The notes: generated from the sequence alone by a model not told the origin. DNA of 64,000 nucleotides from Pseudoflavonifractor gallinarum (GCF_014982855.1 NZ_JADCKF010000008.1:1-64000); one strand, 5' to 3'. Shown: positions 55,456 to 64,000, counted from the stretch's first letter. Made by a program: numbers and translations.

Positions 55456-56325
55456 ATGGCACATATCGCATGGATCGGCGCCGGTGTGATGGGACGCCCC
55501 ATGGCCGGCCATCTGGCCGCCCACGGACACAGCGTTTCCGTCTATACCCGCCGTTTTGAAACCCTCTCTGAAGTGGCGGCCCAGTATCATCTGACCCCCT
55601 GCTCCACCATCGCCCAGGCGGTCCAGGATGCCGACGCCATCTTTGTCATGGTCGGCTATCCCCGCGACGTGGAGGAGGTCTTTACCGGCGCGGAGGGCAT
55701 CTTTGCCCACGCCAAGCCCGGCGCGCTGGCCATCGACATGACCACCTCCTCCCCCGCGCTGGCCCAGCGGCTCCACGCCCTGGGAAAGGAGCGGGGCATC
55801 CGCGTGCTGGACGCCCCGGTCTCGGGCGGAGACAGCGGCGCCCGCAACGCCTCCCTCTCCATCATGGTAGGGGGCGACGAGGCCGACTTTGAGGCGGCCG
55901 CCCCCTTCTTCGCCTGCATGGGCAAGAGCATCCACTACATGGGCCCCGCCGGGGCCGGACAGCACACCAAGGCCGCCAACCAGATCGCCGTGGCGGGGGC
56001 CACCGCCGCCTATACCGAGGCGCTGGTCTACGCCCAGCAGGTGGGGCTGGATCCCCAGGCCATGCTCCAGGCCATCGGCGGCGGAGCGGCGGGCTCCTGG
56101 CAGATCGCCAATATGGCCCCCCGGGTGCTCAAGGGCGATTTCGCCCCCGGCTTTTTCATCAAGCACTTCATCAAGGACATGCGCATCGTCCAGGAGGAGT
56201 GCCGCAGCCGCGGCGTGGACCTGGAGATGCTCAACACCGTCTGCGCCCTCTATGAGAAGATGGCGGAGGACGGCCTGGAGAACGAGGGGACCCAGGCCTT
56301 GATCCAATATTACCAGTCCCGCTGA
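55456..56325 (+). CDS. 3-hydroxyisobutyrate dehydrogenase-family oxidoreductase
   Basis: A 289-residue NAD(P)-dependent enzyme. AWIGAGVMGRPMAGHLAAHG is the dinucleotide fold; VLDAPVSGGDSGARNASLSI is the substrate-binding motif; GQHTKAANQIAVAGATAAYT carries the catalytic lysine (KAANQ). This is the beta-hydroxyacid dehydrogenase family (GarR/MmsB/YihU-like). Exact substrate unknown. It is a single-gene unit with its own promoter. Confidence 0.93.
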   Translation: MAHIAWIGAGVMGRPMAGHLAAHGHSVSVYTRRFETLSEVAAQYHLTPCSTIAQAVQDADAIFVMVGYPRDVEEVFTGAEGIFAHAKPGALAIDMTTSSPALAQRLHALGKERGIRVLDAPVSGGDSGARNASLSIMVGGDEADFEAAAPFFACMGKSIHYMGPAGAGQHTKAANQIAVAGATAAYTEALVYAQQVGLDPQAMLQAIGGGAAGSWQIANMAPRVLKGDFAPGFFIKHFIKDMRIVQEECRSRGVDLEMLNTVCALYEKMAEDGLENEGTQALIQYYQSR

Positions 56326-56328
56326 ACA

Positions 56329-56520
56329 CTTCTCAAAAATGCAAGCATTTTTGAGAGCGGGATGCAGTCCGCGGCGCGCACTCGCTGGCGCTCGCACACT
56401 TGCGGCCTGAGTAGAGTGTTTTCCGACGTACATGCCGCCGGAAAACACGATTTGACTTGATTCTGCCGTCTGCGGACGGCAGAACTCTGCGAGGCTCTTG
56501 CAGCAGAACGTAAGAACATG
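56329..56520 (+). repeat. Dispersed structured repeat, copy B
   Basis: About 190 bases matching copy A. Hairpins: TCTCAAAAATGC/GCATTTTTGAGA (56331-56356), GTGTTTTCCG/CGGAAAACAC (56416-56448) and TTCTGCCGTC/GACGGCAGAA (56461-56484), the last with a compensated base pair relative to copy A. No gene in it. It lies just after the dehydrogenase gene. Confidence 0.85.
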
Positions 56521-56538
56521 TGCTGGATCGCCACTCTT

Positions 56539-56577
56539 CCCCGGCCCCGATCTTCGGATTTGGGCCGGGGCTTTTTT
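56539..56577 (+). terminator. Terminator after repeat copy B
   Basis: CCCCGGCCC paired with GGGCCGGGG around 14 bases, followed by C and six T residues. It probably ends the dehydrogenase transcript, so repeat B would be transcribed as its 3' region. Confidence 0.85.
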
Positions 56578-56621
56578 CGGGCGCTTCTGGGTGCTTTTTC
56601 TGTTTTTGTGTCTCTTTGCCA

Positions 56622-56651
56622 TTGACAAATGCCATTTCCTCCGCCTACAAT
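56622..56651 (+). promoter_or_regulatory. Promoter of the LTA-synthase-like gene
   Basis: TTGACA and TACAAT with an 18-base spacer. Confidence 0.8.
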
Positions 56652-56697
56652 GGGAAAATACTTGCTCAAACGCGATATTCCAGCCAGAAAGGATCGG

Positions 56698-58608
56698 ATG
56701 TGCCCCGTGACCCGTGATCGTATGCTCCGCTTCTGGCGGGGACCGTGGAGACGCAATCCATGGCTCCGCCTTCCCGTCATCGGCTTTGCCCCGCTGCTCC
56801 TCCTCTACCTATGCCAGCTCATCACCTTACAGGGTGCACCGGAGGCCGCGGCCTGGATGGACAGCCATGTGCAGGCCGTCTTTTTTACATACTGCTTTCT
56901 CTTTTTGCTCCAGCAGCTGCTCCTGCTTCTGACCCGGCGCTTCTTCGCGGCGGCGGCCATACTCACGCTGCCCCTGCTCCTCTTCTCCATCGCCAACCAC
57001 TTGAAGGAGGTCCTCAACGGCGCCCCCATCCTGGCCAGCGACCTGGCCATGACCGGGCAGGCCGGGCAGATCGCCGGATTTCTCCGCCCCGGGATGGAGC
57101 TGGGTACGGCCACCTGGCAGGGGATCGGGCTTGCCCTCCTCCTGCTGGTGCTGGCCTTTCTCTTCTCCAAGGGGGAGCCCTCTCCCCGCTGGAACCGGCT
57201 CCCCCGCCGCCTGGGCTGCCTGGCCCTGACCCTCTCCCTGCTGGGCAATCTCCTGTGGATGCCCGGCTCCCGCGCCCTCCTCTCCGGCCCCGAGGGGGAG
57301 AGCCAGGGGGAGCGCAACCAGCGCTTGGGCCTGCTCTCCGGCATGTACAGCGCCCTGTGCGAGAGCGCCATGGAGGCCCCCGATGCCTACACCGAGAACA
57401 ACCTCAACCGCATCCTCCTCCAGCTGGAGGCCGCCCAGGAGCCCGCCGACCCCCAGGCCCAGCAGCCCAACATCATCCTCATCCTGTCGGAGAGCTTCTT
57501 CGACATCACCACCCTCCCCGGCATCACCTTTGCGGAGGACCCCATCCCCAACTTCCACGCCCTCCAGCAGGAGGCCGCCGGGGGGACCTTCCTCTCCTCC
57601 GCCTATGCGGGGGGCACCGGGAATGTGGAGATGGAGCTCTTCACCGGCGTCCCCTCCGCCTTCCCCGGCGCGTCGGAGAGCCTCACCACCCTCAGCGACC
57701 GCACCGCCTACTCCCGTCTCCCCTCCCTGGTCAAGGCCCTGGAAGGGCAGGGCTATGAGACCGCCATGGTGCACTCCTACAACGACAGCCTCTACAACCG
57801 CGCCTCCAACCTGCCCGCCATCGGCTTCGACCAGCTGGTGTACGATGAGGACTTCACCGTGGAGCCCCGGTATGCGGGCGGCTACCTCTCAGACGACACC
57901 CTGGCCGACCAGCTCCTTACCCTCTTCGGGGAGAAGGGGGACGCCCCCCTCTTCCTCTACGGTCTGACCATGGAGAACCACCAGCCCTATTACGACGGGA
58001 AATTTTCCTCCCCCTCCGGGATAGACTATACCTGTCCCAGTCTGACCGGAGCCGACCTGGGGGCCCTGGACTCCCTGATCCACGGCCTCCACGACGCCGA
58101 CGCCATGCTGGGCAAGCTGGTGGACGCCCTGGAGGACTGCGGGGAGCCCGTCCTCCTGGTCTTCCTGGGGGACCACCTGCCCGGGCTCTCTCTGGGCACT
58201 TCAGACTCCATCTACTCCAAGCTGGGCTACTCCTCCTCCCCCAACACCGAGGACTGGGACACCCAGGAGCTCTTCCGGATGCACCAGACCTCCTATGTGG
58301 TGTGGAACAACTACGGCGCGGAGCTGGAGGCCCCCGACCTGGTGAGCGTCTCGGGCATGGGAACCCAGATCCTGGACTGGGCGGGGCTCTGGAAGCCCCT
58401 CTGGTTCACCTGGGTGGACCAGGCCGGTGAGGACATGCTGCTCTACCGGGAGCGGCTCTTCGTGGACGGCGCGGGGACGGCCTACGCCGCTCCGCCCGAG
58501 GAGAGCGCGGAGACCGTCTCCATCTACCGCTCCCTGGTCTACGACATCCTCTACGGGGAACACTATATTGCGGAGGAGCTCACCTGCTACACCCCTGAGC
58601 GGGAATAA
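56698..58608 (+). CDS. LTA synthase family sulfatase, membrane-bound
   Basis: A 636-residue protein. Five hydrophobic segments in the first 190 residues precede an extracytoplasmic sulfatase/alkaline-phosphatase domain. IILILSESFFDITTLPGITF holds the Ser/Thr metal and nucleophile region, SAYAGGTGNVEMELFTGVPS the catalytic loop, and VFLGDHLPGLSLGT the Asp-His metal ligands. It would transfer glycerol-phosphate or a similar group to a surface polymer; true LtaS activity is not certain, since its loop differs from the classical LtaS. Start ATG 56698, SD AGAAAGGA. Confidence 0.9.
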   Translation: MCPVTRDRMLRFWRGPWRRNPWLRLPVIGFAPLLLLYLCQLITLQGAPEAAAWMDSHVQAVFFTYCFLFLLQQLLLLLTRRFFAAAAILTLPLLLFSIANHLKEVLNGAPILASDLAMTGQAGQIAGFLRPGMELGTATWQGIGLALLLLVLAFLFSKGEPSPRWNRLPRRLGCLALTLSLLGNLLWMPGSRALLSGPEGESQGERNQRLGLLSGMYSALCESAMEAPDAYTENNLNRILLQLEAAQEPADPQAQQPNIILILSESFFDITTLPGITFAEDPIPNFHALQQEAAGGTFLSSAYAGGTGNVEMELFTGVPSAFPGASESLTTLSDRTAYSRLPSLVKALEGQGYETAMVHSYNDSLYNRASNLPAIGFDQLVYDEDFTVEPRYAGGYLSDDTLADQLLTLFGEKGDAPLFLYGLTMENHQPYYDGKFSSPSGIDYTCPSLTGADLGALDSLIHGLHDADAMLGKLVDALEDCGEPVLLVFLGDHLPGLSLGTSDSIYSKLGYSSSPNTEDWDTQELFRMHQTSYVVWNNYGAELEAPDLVSVSGMGTQILDWAGLWKPLWFTWVDQAGEDMLLYRERLFVDGAGTAYAAPPEESAETVSIYRSLVYDILYGEHYIAEELTCYTPERE

Positions 58609-58625
58609 ATTCCATCCCCCGGCCC

Positions 58626-58654
58626 TTGCCAAAGGGACCACAGCCCGCTATGAT
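58626..58654 (+). promoter_or_regulatory. Promoter of the GH25 gene
   Basis: TTGCCA and TATGAT with a 17-base spacer, 48 bases before the GTG start. Confidence 0.65.
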
Positions 58655-58701
58655 AGGGGAGAAGCGCAAGCAACCCAACCGAACAGGAGGCTCGTTTTCC
58701 G

Positions 58702-59466
58702 GTGCGCATTGTGAAATCTGTTTTTCGTATCCTGCTGCGGCTCATTCTCATTGCGGCCGCTCTGGCCGCCCTGGCCGCGCTCACCCTGGCCTTTCTCCGC
58801 TGGCGGGGCTACATCCTCCTGCCGGACGAGGTCCATCCCCCCGAGTGGCAGGTCTTCGGCGTGGATGTGTCCACCTACCAGGGGGAGGTGGACTGGACCT
58901 CCCTGGCCGGGCAGGGGGTGGACTTCGCCTTCATCAAGGCCACCGAGGGCAGCGGCCTCAAGGACGTGCGCTTTGCGGAGAACTGGAGCGGCTCCCAGGC
59001 CGCCGGCATCCGCCCCGGGGCCTACCATTTCTTCAGCTACGACAGCCCCGGCGAGACCCAGGCCCAGAATTTCATCGAGACCGTGCCGGTGACGCCGGGC
59101 TCCCTCCCCCCGGTGGTGGACATCGAGTTTTACGGCTCCTATCTGGATGAGCCTGCCGACGCCGCTTCCACCAAGGCCATTCTGGACCCCCTCCTGGAGG
59201 CGCTGGAGGAGCACTACGGCGTCAAGCCCATCCTCTACGCCACCTACCGCTCCTACCAGCTCTATCTCTCCGGGCGGGAGTATCAGGACTACCCCCTCTG
59301 GATCAGCAGTCCCCTGGTGGCCCCCCTGCTCCACGACTGGGACTTCTGGCAGTATAGCCACGCCGCCCGGCTGGAGGGCTATCAGGGCCGGGAGCAGCGC
59401 ATCGACCTGAACGTCTTCCGTGGCAGCCGGAAGGCCTTCGATGCCTTCGGCCTGCCCACTGCATAA
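58702..59466 (+). CDS. GH25 lysozyme, membrane-anchored
   Basis: A 254-residue muramidase. An N-terminal membrane anchor (LIAAALAALAALTLAF) precedes the GH25 domain: FGVDVSTYQGEVDWTSLAGQ, DFAFIKATEGSGLKD, GAYHFFSYDSPGETQAQNFI and PPVVDIEFYGSYLD with the catalytic Asp/Glu pair, then DFWQYSHAARLEGYQGREQR. It cleaves peptidoglycan outside the membrane. GTG start, SD AGGAGG rather distant. It follows the LTA-synthase-like gene. Confidence 0.93.
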   Translation: MRIVKSVFRILLRLILIAAALAALAALTLAFLRWRGYILLPDEVHPPEWQVFGVDVSTYQGEVDWTSLAGQGVDFAFIKATEGSGLKDVRFAENWSGSQAAGIRPGAYHFFSYDSPGETQAQNFIETVPVTPGSLPPVVDIEFYGSYLDEPADAASTKAILDPLLEALEEHYGVKPILYATYRSYQLYLSGREYQDYPLWISSPLVAPLLHDWDFWQYSHAARLEGYQGREQRIDLNVFRGSRKAFDAFGLPTA

Positions 59467-59475
59467 TAAGAAAAC

Positions 59476-59512
59476 GGCCCTCCGGCTTGTTGCCGGAGGG
59501 CCATTCTTTTTT
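59476..59512 (+). terminator. Terminator of the GH25 gene
   Basis: GGCCCTCCGGC, five-base loop TTGTT, GCCGGAGGGCC and a T-rich tract. AAAA on the left side may serve the convergent gene. Confidence 0.9.
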
Positions 59513-60017
59513 ACTGTATCTGCACGGTGCTCTCGTCTATATAGACGCTGCCTTCCCATCCCGACTCCTGCGCGTCTCCGTACACGGCCACCCCTTCCTG
59601 GGGGGTGAGGGTGTACTCATAATAGACATGGGCTTCGTCGCTCTCTCCCGGGAGGAGCACCGTGGTCTCCGTCTGGGCCTCTGTCACCACGTCCACCGAC
59701 CGGTGCGCGCCCCAGTCCATCCAGCGGGAGATCTGCCGGGCCCCGGAGTAGATGGAGGCCGCTACCAGAACGCACAGCACCGCGCCCACCGTCCACCGGG
59801 TCCGCCGGTCCGGCCGGCGCCGCTGGTCCGACACGCCGCACAGCCGCGCCGCCAGCTCCTCCGGCGTGCCCCACTGCTCCATCAGGCGCGCCTCTCCCTC
59901 CGCCCCCGCTTCCGCCAGGGTGCGCTCGTAATAGGTCACCAGGCGCTCGGCCTCCGCCCGATCCACCCGGAGGATCAGGGCATTCCACAGCCCCTGCAAA
60001 TAGGCTTCCTTCGTCAT
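59511..60017 (-). CDS. DUF1700-like small membrane protein
   Basis: A 168-residue protein. The N-terminal 70 residues (YLQGLWNALILRVDRAEAER, LMEQWGTPEELAARLCG) follow the pattern of DUF1700-type proteins with a short helical domain. One membrane helix (VGAVLCVLVAASIYSGA) precedes an extracytoplasmic part of about 70 residues. Such genes are usually paired with a PadR regulator; none is seen here. SD AGGAAATAT. Confidence 0.7.
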   Translation of the reverse strand: MTKEAYLQGLWNALILRVDRAEAERLVTYYERTLAEAGAEGEARLMEQWGTPEELAARLCGVSDQRRRPDRRTRWTVGAVLCVLVAASIYSGARQISRWMDWGAHRSVDVVTEAQTETTVLLPGESDEAHVYYEYTLTPQEGVAVYGDAQESGWEGSVYIDESTVQIQ

Positions 60018-60162
60018 ATTTCCTTTCCTCCCGCTGTCCTGTGGTTGTTCGGTGCTATCATATAATATCCCCGGCCCACAGACAAGGCTCCCTTCTTTAA
60101 AATCGGATTAAAAATCAGGCTGTCAAAAAAGCCGTTTGCCCTGCAATCCGCTCTGTCCTGCC

Positions 60163-60368
60163 TGCATGGAAAAGCCCTCGGCAGAGTTTTGCCGCCCGCA
60201 GGCGGCAAAAGAACGTCCAAATCTGTTTTTTCCGGGGACATACGCCTCGGAAAAAACTCTGCTCAGGCCGCAAGTGTGCGAGCGTCAGCGAGTGCATGCG
60301 GCGGCCTGCATCCCCCTCGAAAAAATGCTTGCATTTTTGAGAAGCGTGTCGAACTGTTTCGACACGCT
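60163..60368 (-). repeat. Dispersed structured repeat, copy C (inverted)
   Basis: The reverse complement of copies A and B, about 205 bases. It has the terminal hairpin AGCGTGTCGAA/TTCGACACGCT (60343-60368) seen in copy A, the GTTTTTTCCG/CGGAAAAAAC stem (60225-60257) and the TTTTGCCGCC/GGCGGCAAAA stem (60187-60210), both with compensatory changes. It lies upstream of two divergent genes. The remaining gap (60018-60162, 60369-60485) shows nothing recognisable. Confidence 0.85.
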
Positions 60369-60485
60369 GTCCGGATTTACCGCCTTGTCGACCAGCCCCT
60401 CTCCCACCCGGTTATCTTTGTCTATCCTGCACAATTCCAAATTCATTTCCAACACCGGAACATCCTGTATTCCCGCTTTTAGGGG

Positions 60486-60514
60486 TTGTAAAATGAAAAA
60501 TTTTGTACTATTAT
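60486..60514 (+). promoter_or_regulatory. Promoter of the activase operon
   Basis: TTGTAA and TATTAT with a 17-base spacer, about 73 bases before the start codon. Confidence 0.75.
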
Positions 60515-60586
60515 GTAAGTTACGTGTATTTCATATTTTCCGAGCGGGGCCGGTCCGGCCCCGGGAACATGAAGGAGATTTCGGCT

Positions 60587-63523
60587 ATGAGCCTGCGCAT
60601 CGGCATTGATATCGGCTCCACCACCGTCAAGGTCGTGGTGCTGGATGAATCCAACAAACTGCTCTTCCGTTCTTATGAGCGGCACTACTCCAAGACCCGC
60701 GAGCGGGCCTGCGAGACCCTCCACTCCATCGAGGACCGATTCCGGGGCCAGCAGGTCAAGCTGGTCATCACCGGCTCGGCCGGCTTGGGCGTGGCCAAGG
60801 CCAGCAACATCGATTTCGTGCAGGAGGTCTACGCCACCGCCGCCGCCGTCCGGGAGTACTACCCCGCCACCGACGCCGTCATCGAGCTGGGCGGCGAGGA
60901 CGCCAAGATCATCTTCTTCGGCGGCGCCCTGGAGGAGCGCATGAACGGCTCCTGTGCCGGTGGAACGGGTGCCTTCATCGACCAGATGGCCACCCTGATG
61001 AACGTCACCGCGGACGAGCTGGACCGGCTCTCCCTCCAGCATGAGAAGATCTACCCCATCGCCTCCCGCTGCGGTGTGTTCGCCAAGACTGACATCCAGC
61101 CCATCCTCAACCAGGGCGGGCGGAAGGAGGACGTGGCCGCCTCCATCTTCCAGGCCGTGGTGGACCAGACCGTGGCCGGTCTGACCCAGGGCCGGGAGCT
61201 CAAGGGGACCATCGTCTTCCTGGGCGGCCCCCTGCACTTCCTCATGGGCCTGCGGGAGCGCTTTGTGGAGACCCTCCACCTGGACGGGGAGCACGCCATC
61301 TTCCCCGAGGACGGCGACTGCTTCGCCGCCATTGGCGCGGCCCTCTGTGCCGACGAGTACCGGGAGCGCCCCTTCGAGGAGGTCCTCAAGCTGCTGGAGG
61401 AGAGCGTGGACGCCAAGACCACCGTGGACACCATGCCCCCCCTCTTTACCAGTGAGGCCGACTACGCCGCCTTCCTGGAGCGCCACAACGCCAACCACCC
61501 GCCCAAGGCCGACCTGGAGACCTACGCCGGACCCGCGTGGCTGGGCATCGACGCCGGCTCCACCACCACCAAGATGACCCTCATCACGGCGGACGGCGGA
61601 CTGCTCTACACCTACTACCACTCCAACCAGGGCAACCCCGTGGCCATCGTGCTGGAGCAGCTGCGCAAGCTCTACGAGCTGTGCGGGGACCGCATCCAGA
61701 TCAAGGGCGCGGCGGTCACCGGCTACGGCGAGGCCCTCATCCAGAACGCCTTCCGCTGCGACCTGGGTCTGGTGGAGACGGTGGCCCACTACAAGGCTGC
61801 CGCCCACTTCAACCCCGACGTGGACTTCATCATCGACATCGGCGGCCAGGACATGAAGTGCTTCAAGATCCGCAACGGCGCGGTGGACTCCATCATGCTC
61901 AACGAGGCCTGCTCCTCCGGCTGCGGCTCCTTTATCGAGACCTTCGCCAAGGCCCTGGGGTATGATATCGCCTCCTTCTCCAAGCTGGGGCTCTTCTCCC
62001 CCCGCCCGGTGAACCTGGGCTCTCGTTGTACCGTGTTCATGAACTCCTCCGTGAAGCAGGCCCAGAAGGACGGCGCCAGCGTGGAGGACATCAGCGCGGG
62101 ACTGTCCATCTCCATCGTGAAGAACGCGGTCTACAAGGTCATCCGGGCCGCCTCGGCCGACGACCTGGGCCGCCACATCGTGGTGCAGGGCGGCACCTTC
62201 CTGAACGACGCCGTGCTCCGGGCCTTTGAGCAGGAGCTGGGCCGGGACGTGACCCGTCCCACCATCGCGGGCCTCATGGGGGCCTTCGGCGCGGCCCTGG
62301 CCGCCCGGGACCTCCATCTGGAGCGCTCCACCCTCCTGACCCGGGAGGATCTGGCGTCCTTCACCCACACCGCCAAGCCCGTCACCTGCGGCCTGTGCAC
62401 CAACCACTGCTCCCTCACCGTCAACCAGTTTGACGGCGGACGCAAGTTCATCTCGGGCAACCGCTGCTCCCGCCCCCTGGGCAAGGAGAAGACCCAGCTG
62501 CCCGACCTGATGAATTTCAAGTACAAGAAGCTCCGCTCCCTCCAGGGCATGGGCGAGGGGGACGGCTCCCGGGGCCGCATCGGCATCCCCTTCGGCCTGA
62601 ATATGTACGAGAACCTCCCCTTCTGGTTCACCTTCTTCACCAAGCTGAACTTTGAGGTGGTCCTCTCCCCCGAGTCCTCCCGCAAGCTCTACCTGAAGGG
62701 CCAGCGCACCATCCCCTCGGACACGGTGTGCTACCCCGCCAAGCTCCTCCACGGCCATGTGGAGGCCCTGGTGGAGGAGGGGGTGGACGCCATCTGGTAC
62801 CCCTGCATGTCCTACAACAACGACGAGGGCATCGGCGACAACCACTACAACTGCCCCGTGGTGGCCTACTACCCGGAGCTGCTGGCTGCCAACGTGCCCT
62901 CTCTGAAGAAGACCCGCTTCCTGGACCCCTATGTGGGCCTGTGGCGGCACAAGGACTTCATCAAGCGGATCTCCGCCCTCATGGAGCGGGAGTTCCAGAT
63001 CCCAAAGCGGGAGACCCGCATGGCCGCCCAGGCGGCCTACACCGCCTACGAGAACTACCTGGACGTGGTGCGGGAGACCGGCAAGGAGTACATCGAGTAC
63101 GCCCGGGCCCACGACATGCCCATCCTGGTCATGTGCGGCCGCCCCTACCACATCGACCCGGAGATCAACCACGGCATCAACGACCTCATCACCTCCTTCG
63201 GCTTCGTCCTGGTCACCGAGGACGCCCTGAGCTATCTGGAGGGCTACGCCCCCCGGAAGGTGCTCAACCAGTGGACCTTCCAGAGCCGGATGTACAACGC
63301 CGCCCGCTATGTGTGCACCCAGGAGGACATGCAGGCCATCCAGCTGGTCTCCTTCGGCTGCGGCACCGACGCCATCACCACCGACGAGCTGCGGGACATC
63401 CTGGAGGAGGGCGGCAAGCTCTACACCCAGCTCAAGATCGACGACATCAGCAACCTGGGCGCTGTGACCATCCGCATCCGTTCCCTGATGGCCGCCATCG
63501 AGGCCCGGAAGGCCCGGCAGTGA
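60587..63523 (+). CDS. Acyl-CoA dehydratase activase, double-domain
   Basis: A 978-residue BadF/BadG/HgdC-type ATPase. Two activase modules are visible: RIGIDIGSTTVKVVVLDESN with ELGGEDAKIIFFGG and GSCAGGTGAFIDQMATLM, then WLGIDAGSTTTKMTLITADG with DIGGQDMKCFKI and EACSSGCGSFIETFAK. A DUF2229-like region follows, starting with CGLCTNHCSLTVNQFDGGRK (about residue 600), which may hold a 4Fe-4S cluster, and VCYPAKLLHGHVEAL. The activase transfers electrons to 2-hydroxyacyl-CoA dehydratases. The next gene supplies the dehydratase-like part that is fused in longer homologues. Start ATG 60587, SD AAGGAGAT. Confidence 0.92.
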   Translation: MSLRIGIDIGSTTVKVVVLDESNKLLFRSYERHYSKTRERACETLHSIEDRFRGQQVKLVITGSAGLGVAKASNIDFVQEVYATAAAVREYYPATDAVIELGGEDAKIIFFGGALEERMNGSCAGGTGAFIDQMATLMNVTADELDRLSLQHEKIYPIASRCGVFAKTDIQPILNQGGRKEDVAASIFQAVVDQTVAGLTQGRELKGTIVFLGGPLHFLMGLRERFVETLHLDGEHAIFPEDGDCFAAIGAALCADEYRERPFEEVLKLLEESVDAKTTVDTMPPLFTSEADYAAFLERHNANHPPKADLETYAGPAWLGIDAGSTTTKMTLITADGGLLYTYYHSNQGNPVAIVLEQLRKLYELCGDRIQIKGAAVTGYGEALIQNAFRCDLGLVETVAHYKAAAHFNPDVDFIIDIGGQDMKCFKIRNGAVDSIMLNEACSSGCGSFIETFAKALGYDIASFSKLGLFSPRPVNLGSRCTVFMNSSVKQAQKDGASVEDISAGLSISIVKNAVYKVIRAASADDLGRHIVVQGGTFLNDAVLRAFEQELGRDVTRPTIAGLMGAFGAALAARDLHLERSTLLTREDLASFTHTAKPVTCGLCTNHCSLTVNQFDGGRKFISGNRCSRPLGKEKTQLPDLMNFKYKKLRSLQGMGEGDGSRGRIGIPFGLNMYENLPFWFTFFTKLNFEVVLSPESSRKLYLKGQRTIPSDTVCYPAKLLHGHVEALVEEGVDAIWYPCMSYNNDEGIGDNHYNCPVVAYYPELLAANVPSLKKTRFLDPYVGLWRHKDFIKRISALMEREFQIPKRETRMAAQAAYTAYENYLDVVRETGKEYIEYARAHDMPILVMCGRPYHIDPEINHGINDLITSFGFVLVTEDALSYLEGYAPRKVLNQWTFQSRMYNAARYVCTQEDMQAIQLVSFGCGTDAITTDELRDILEEGGKLYTQLKIDDISNLGAVTIRIRSLMAAIEARKARQ

Positions 63524-63551
63524 ACCTCACCCCATCGAAAGGAAGCAAGCT

Positions 63552-64000
63552 ATGGCTGAATTAGTATACGATAAGACCGGGCGGCTCCTCTTCACCAAGG
63601 AGATGAAAGAGGAGTACACCCTCCTCATGCCCCAGATGCTCCCCGTCCACTTCGGCATGATGGCCCGCCTGCTGGAGCGGGAGGGCTTCAAGGTGGAGAC
63701 CCTCAACACCTCCGGCAAGAGCATCGTGGACGCCGGACAGAAGTACGTCCACAACGACACCTGCTATCCCGCCCTCCTGGTCATCGGCCAGCTCATCGAC
63801 GCCATCCAGAGCGGGCGGTACGACGTACACAAGGTGGCCCTCCTCATCACCCAGACGGGCGGCGGCTGCCGGGCCTCCAACTACATCCACCTGCTGCGCA
63901 AGGCCCTCAAGAAGGCGGGGCTGGAGTTCGTCCCCGTGGTGTCGGTCAACCTCTCCGGCCTGGAGAAGAACCCCGGCTTCCAGCTGACCCTCCCCTTCAT
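63552..64000 (+). CDS. Dehydratase-like partner of the activase (partial)
   Basis: An open frame from ATG 63552 to the window edge (about 149 codons seen): MAELVYDKTGRLLFTKEMKE, PQMLPVHFGMMARLLEREGF, DAGQKYVHNDTCYPALLVIG and ITQTGGGCRASNYIHLLRKA. This is the 2-hydroxyacyl-CoA dehydratase/DUF2229-related C-terminal module. It starts 28 bases after the activase stop with SD GAAAGGAAGC. In many Clostridia the two parts form one protein of about 1,400 residues; here they are separate genes. Confidence 0.85.
   Translation, partial: MAELVYDKTGRLLFTKEMKEEYTLLMPQMLPVHFGMMARLLEREGFKVETLNTSGKSIVDAGQKYVHNDTCYPALLVIGQLIDAIQSGRYDVHKVALLITQTGGGCRASNYIHLLRKALKKAGLEFVPVVSVNLSGLEKNPGFQLTLPF

Noticed and set aside
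60479-63172. 897-codon open frame on the minus strand across the activase gene
   Set aside because: It is antisense to a clear enzyme gene and consists of low-complexity Gly/Val/Leu/His-rich translation, as expected from GC-rich codons read backwards; no SD or family.

Overview
The window is GC-rich DNA from a spore-forming Clostridia-type Firmicute, most like the Oscillospiraceae (Flavonifractor/Lawsonibacter/Intestinimonas group). Evidence: strong GGAGG ribosome binding sites, a forespore sigma-G gene, the whiA-yvcK-rapZ-murB cluster, an infC-rpmI-rplT operon with a non-ATG infC start, and a large 2-hydroxyacyl-CoA dehydratase activase. The species assignment is inference.

Bases 1 to about 36,030 are the right-hand part of a prophage whose left end lies outside the window. 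Late genes run leftward in PBSX-like order: HNH nuclease, small and large terminase, portal, ClpP-like protease, HK97-type capsid, head-tail connectors, contractile sheath and tube, a frameshifted tail assembly chaperone, tape measure, LysM/baseplate genes, tail fibre, XkdX-like protein, endolysin and holin. A sheath gene means a myovirus-like particle. Upstream (21-30 kb) is the replication and partition block: HUH-type Rep, ParB, ParA, DnaB-like helicase and an initiator gene carrying candidate origin iterons. From 30 to 36 kb lie the switch and lysogeny genes: small genes behind duplicated promoters, divergent Cro/CI-type regulators with three evenly spaced operators, an ImmA-type protease, a DEDDh exonuclease-BRCT protein with a cysteine-cluster partner, and a large serine recombinase. 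The recombinase ends about 30 bp from a host gene that breaks off after 38 codons, which marks attR.

The main unexplained signal in the prophage is a 17-bp palindrome, GTGTCC-N5-GGACAC, found seven times (plus one near match) between 0.6 and 32.6 kb and nowhere in the host part. One copy lies inside parB, so a dispersed ParB-binding centromere is a natural hypothesis; scattered repressor sites are the alternative.

From 36 kb on is host chromosome: a 27-codon gene with its own promoter and terminator, a CYTH protein, a flavodoxin/ferredoxin protein, cardiolipin synthase overlapping dnaE, whiA-yvcK-rapZ and murB, tRNA-Gly(CCC), sigG behind a sigma-F-like promoter, a methyltransferase, a 5'-nucleotidase, infC-rpmI-rplT, a ferritin-like protein, a hemolysin III protein, a beta-hydroxyacid dehydrogenase, an LTA-synthase-like sulfatase, a GH25 lysozyme, a small membrane protein and the activase locus, which runs off the right edge. 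Three intergenic copies of a roughly 200-bp repeat show compensatory changes in two hairpins, so the repeat is probably a structured RNA or a folding mobile element.
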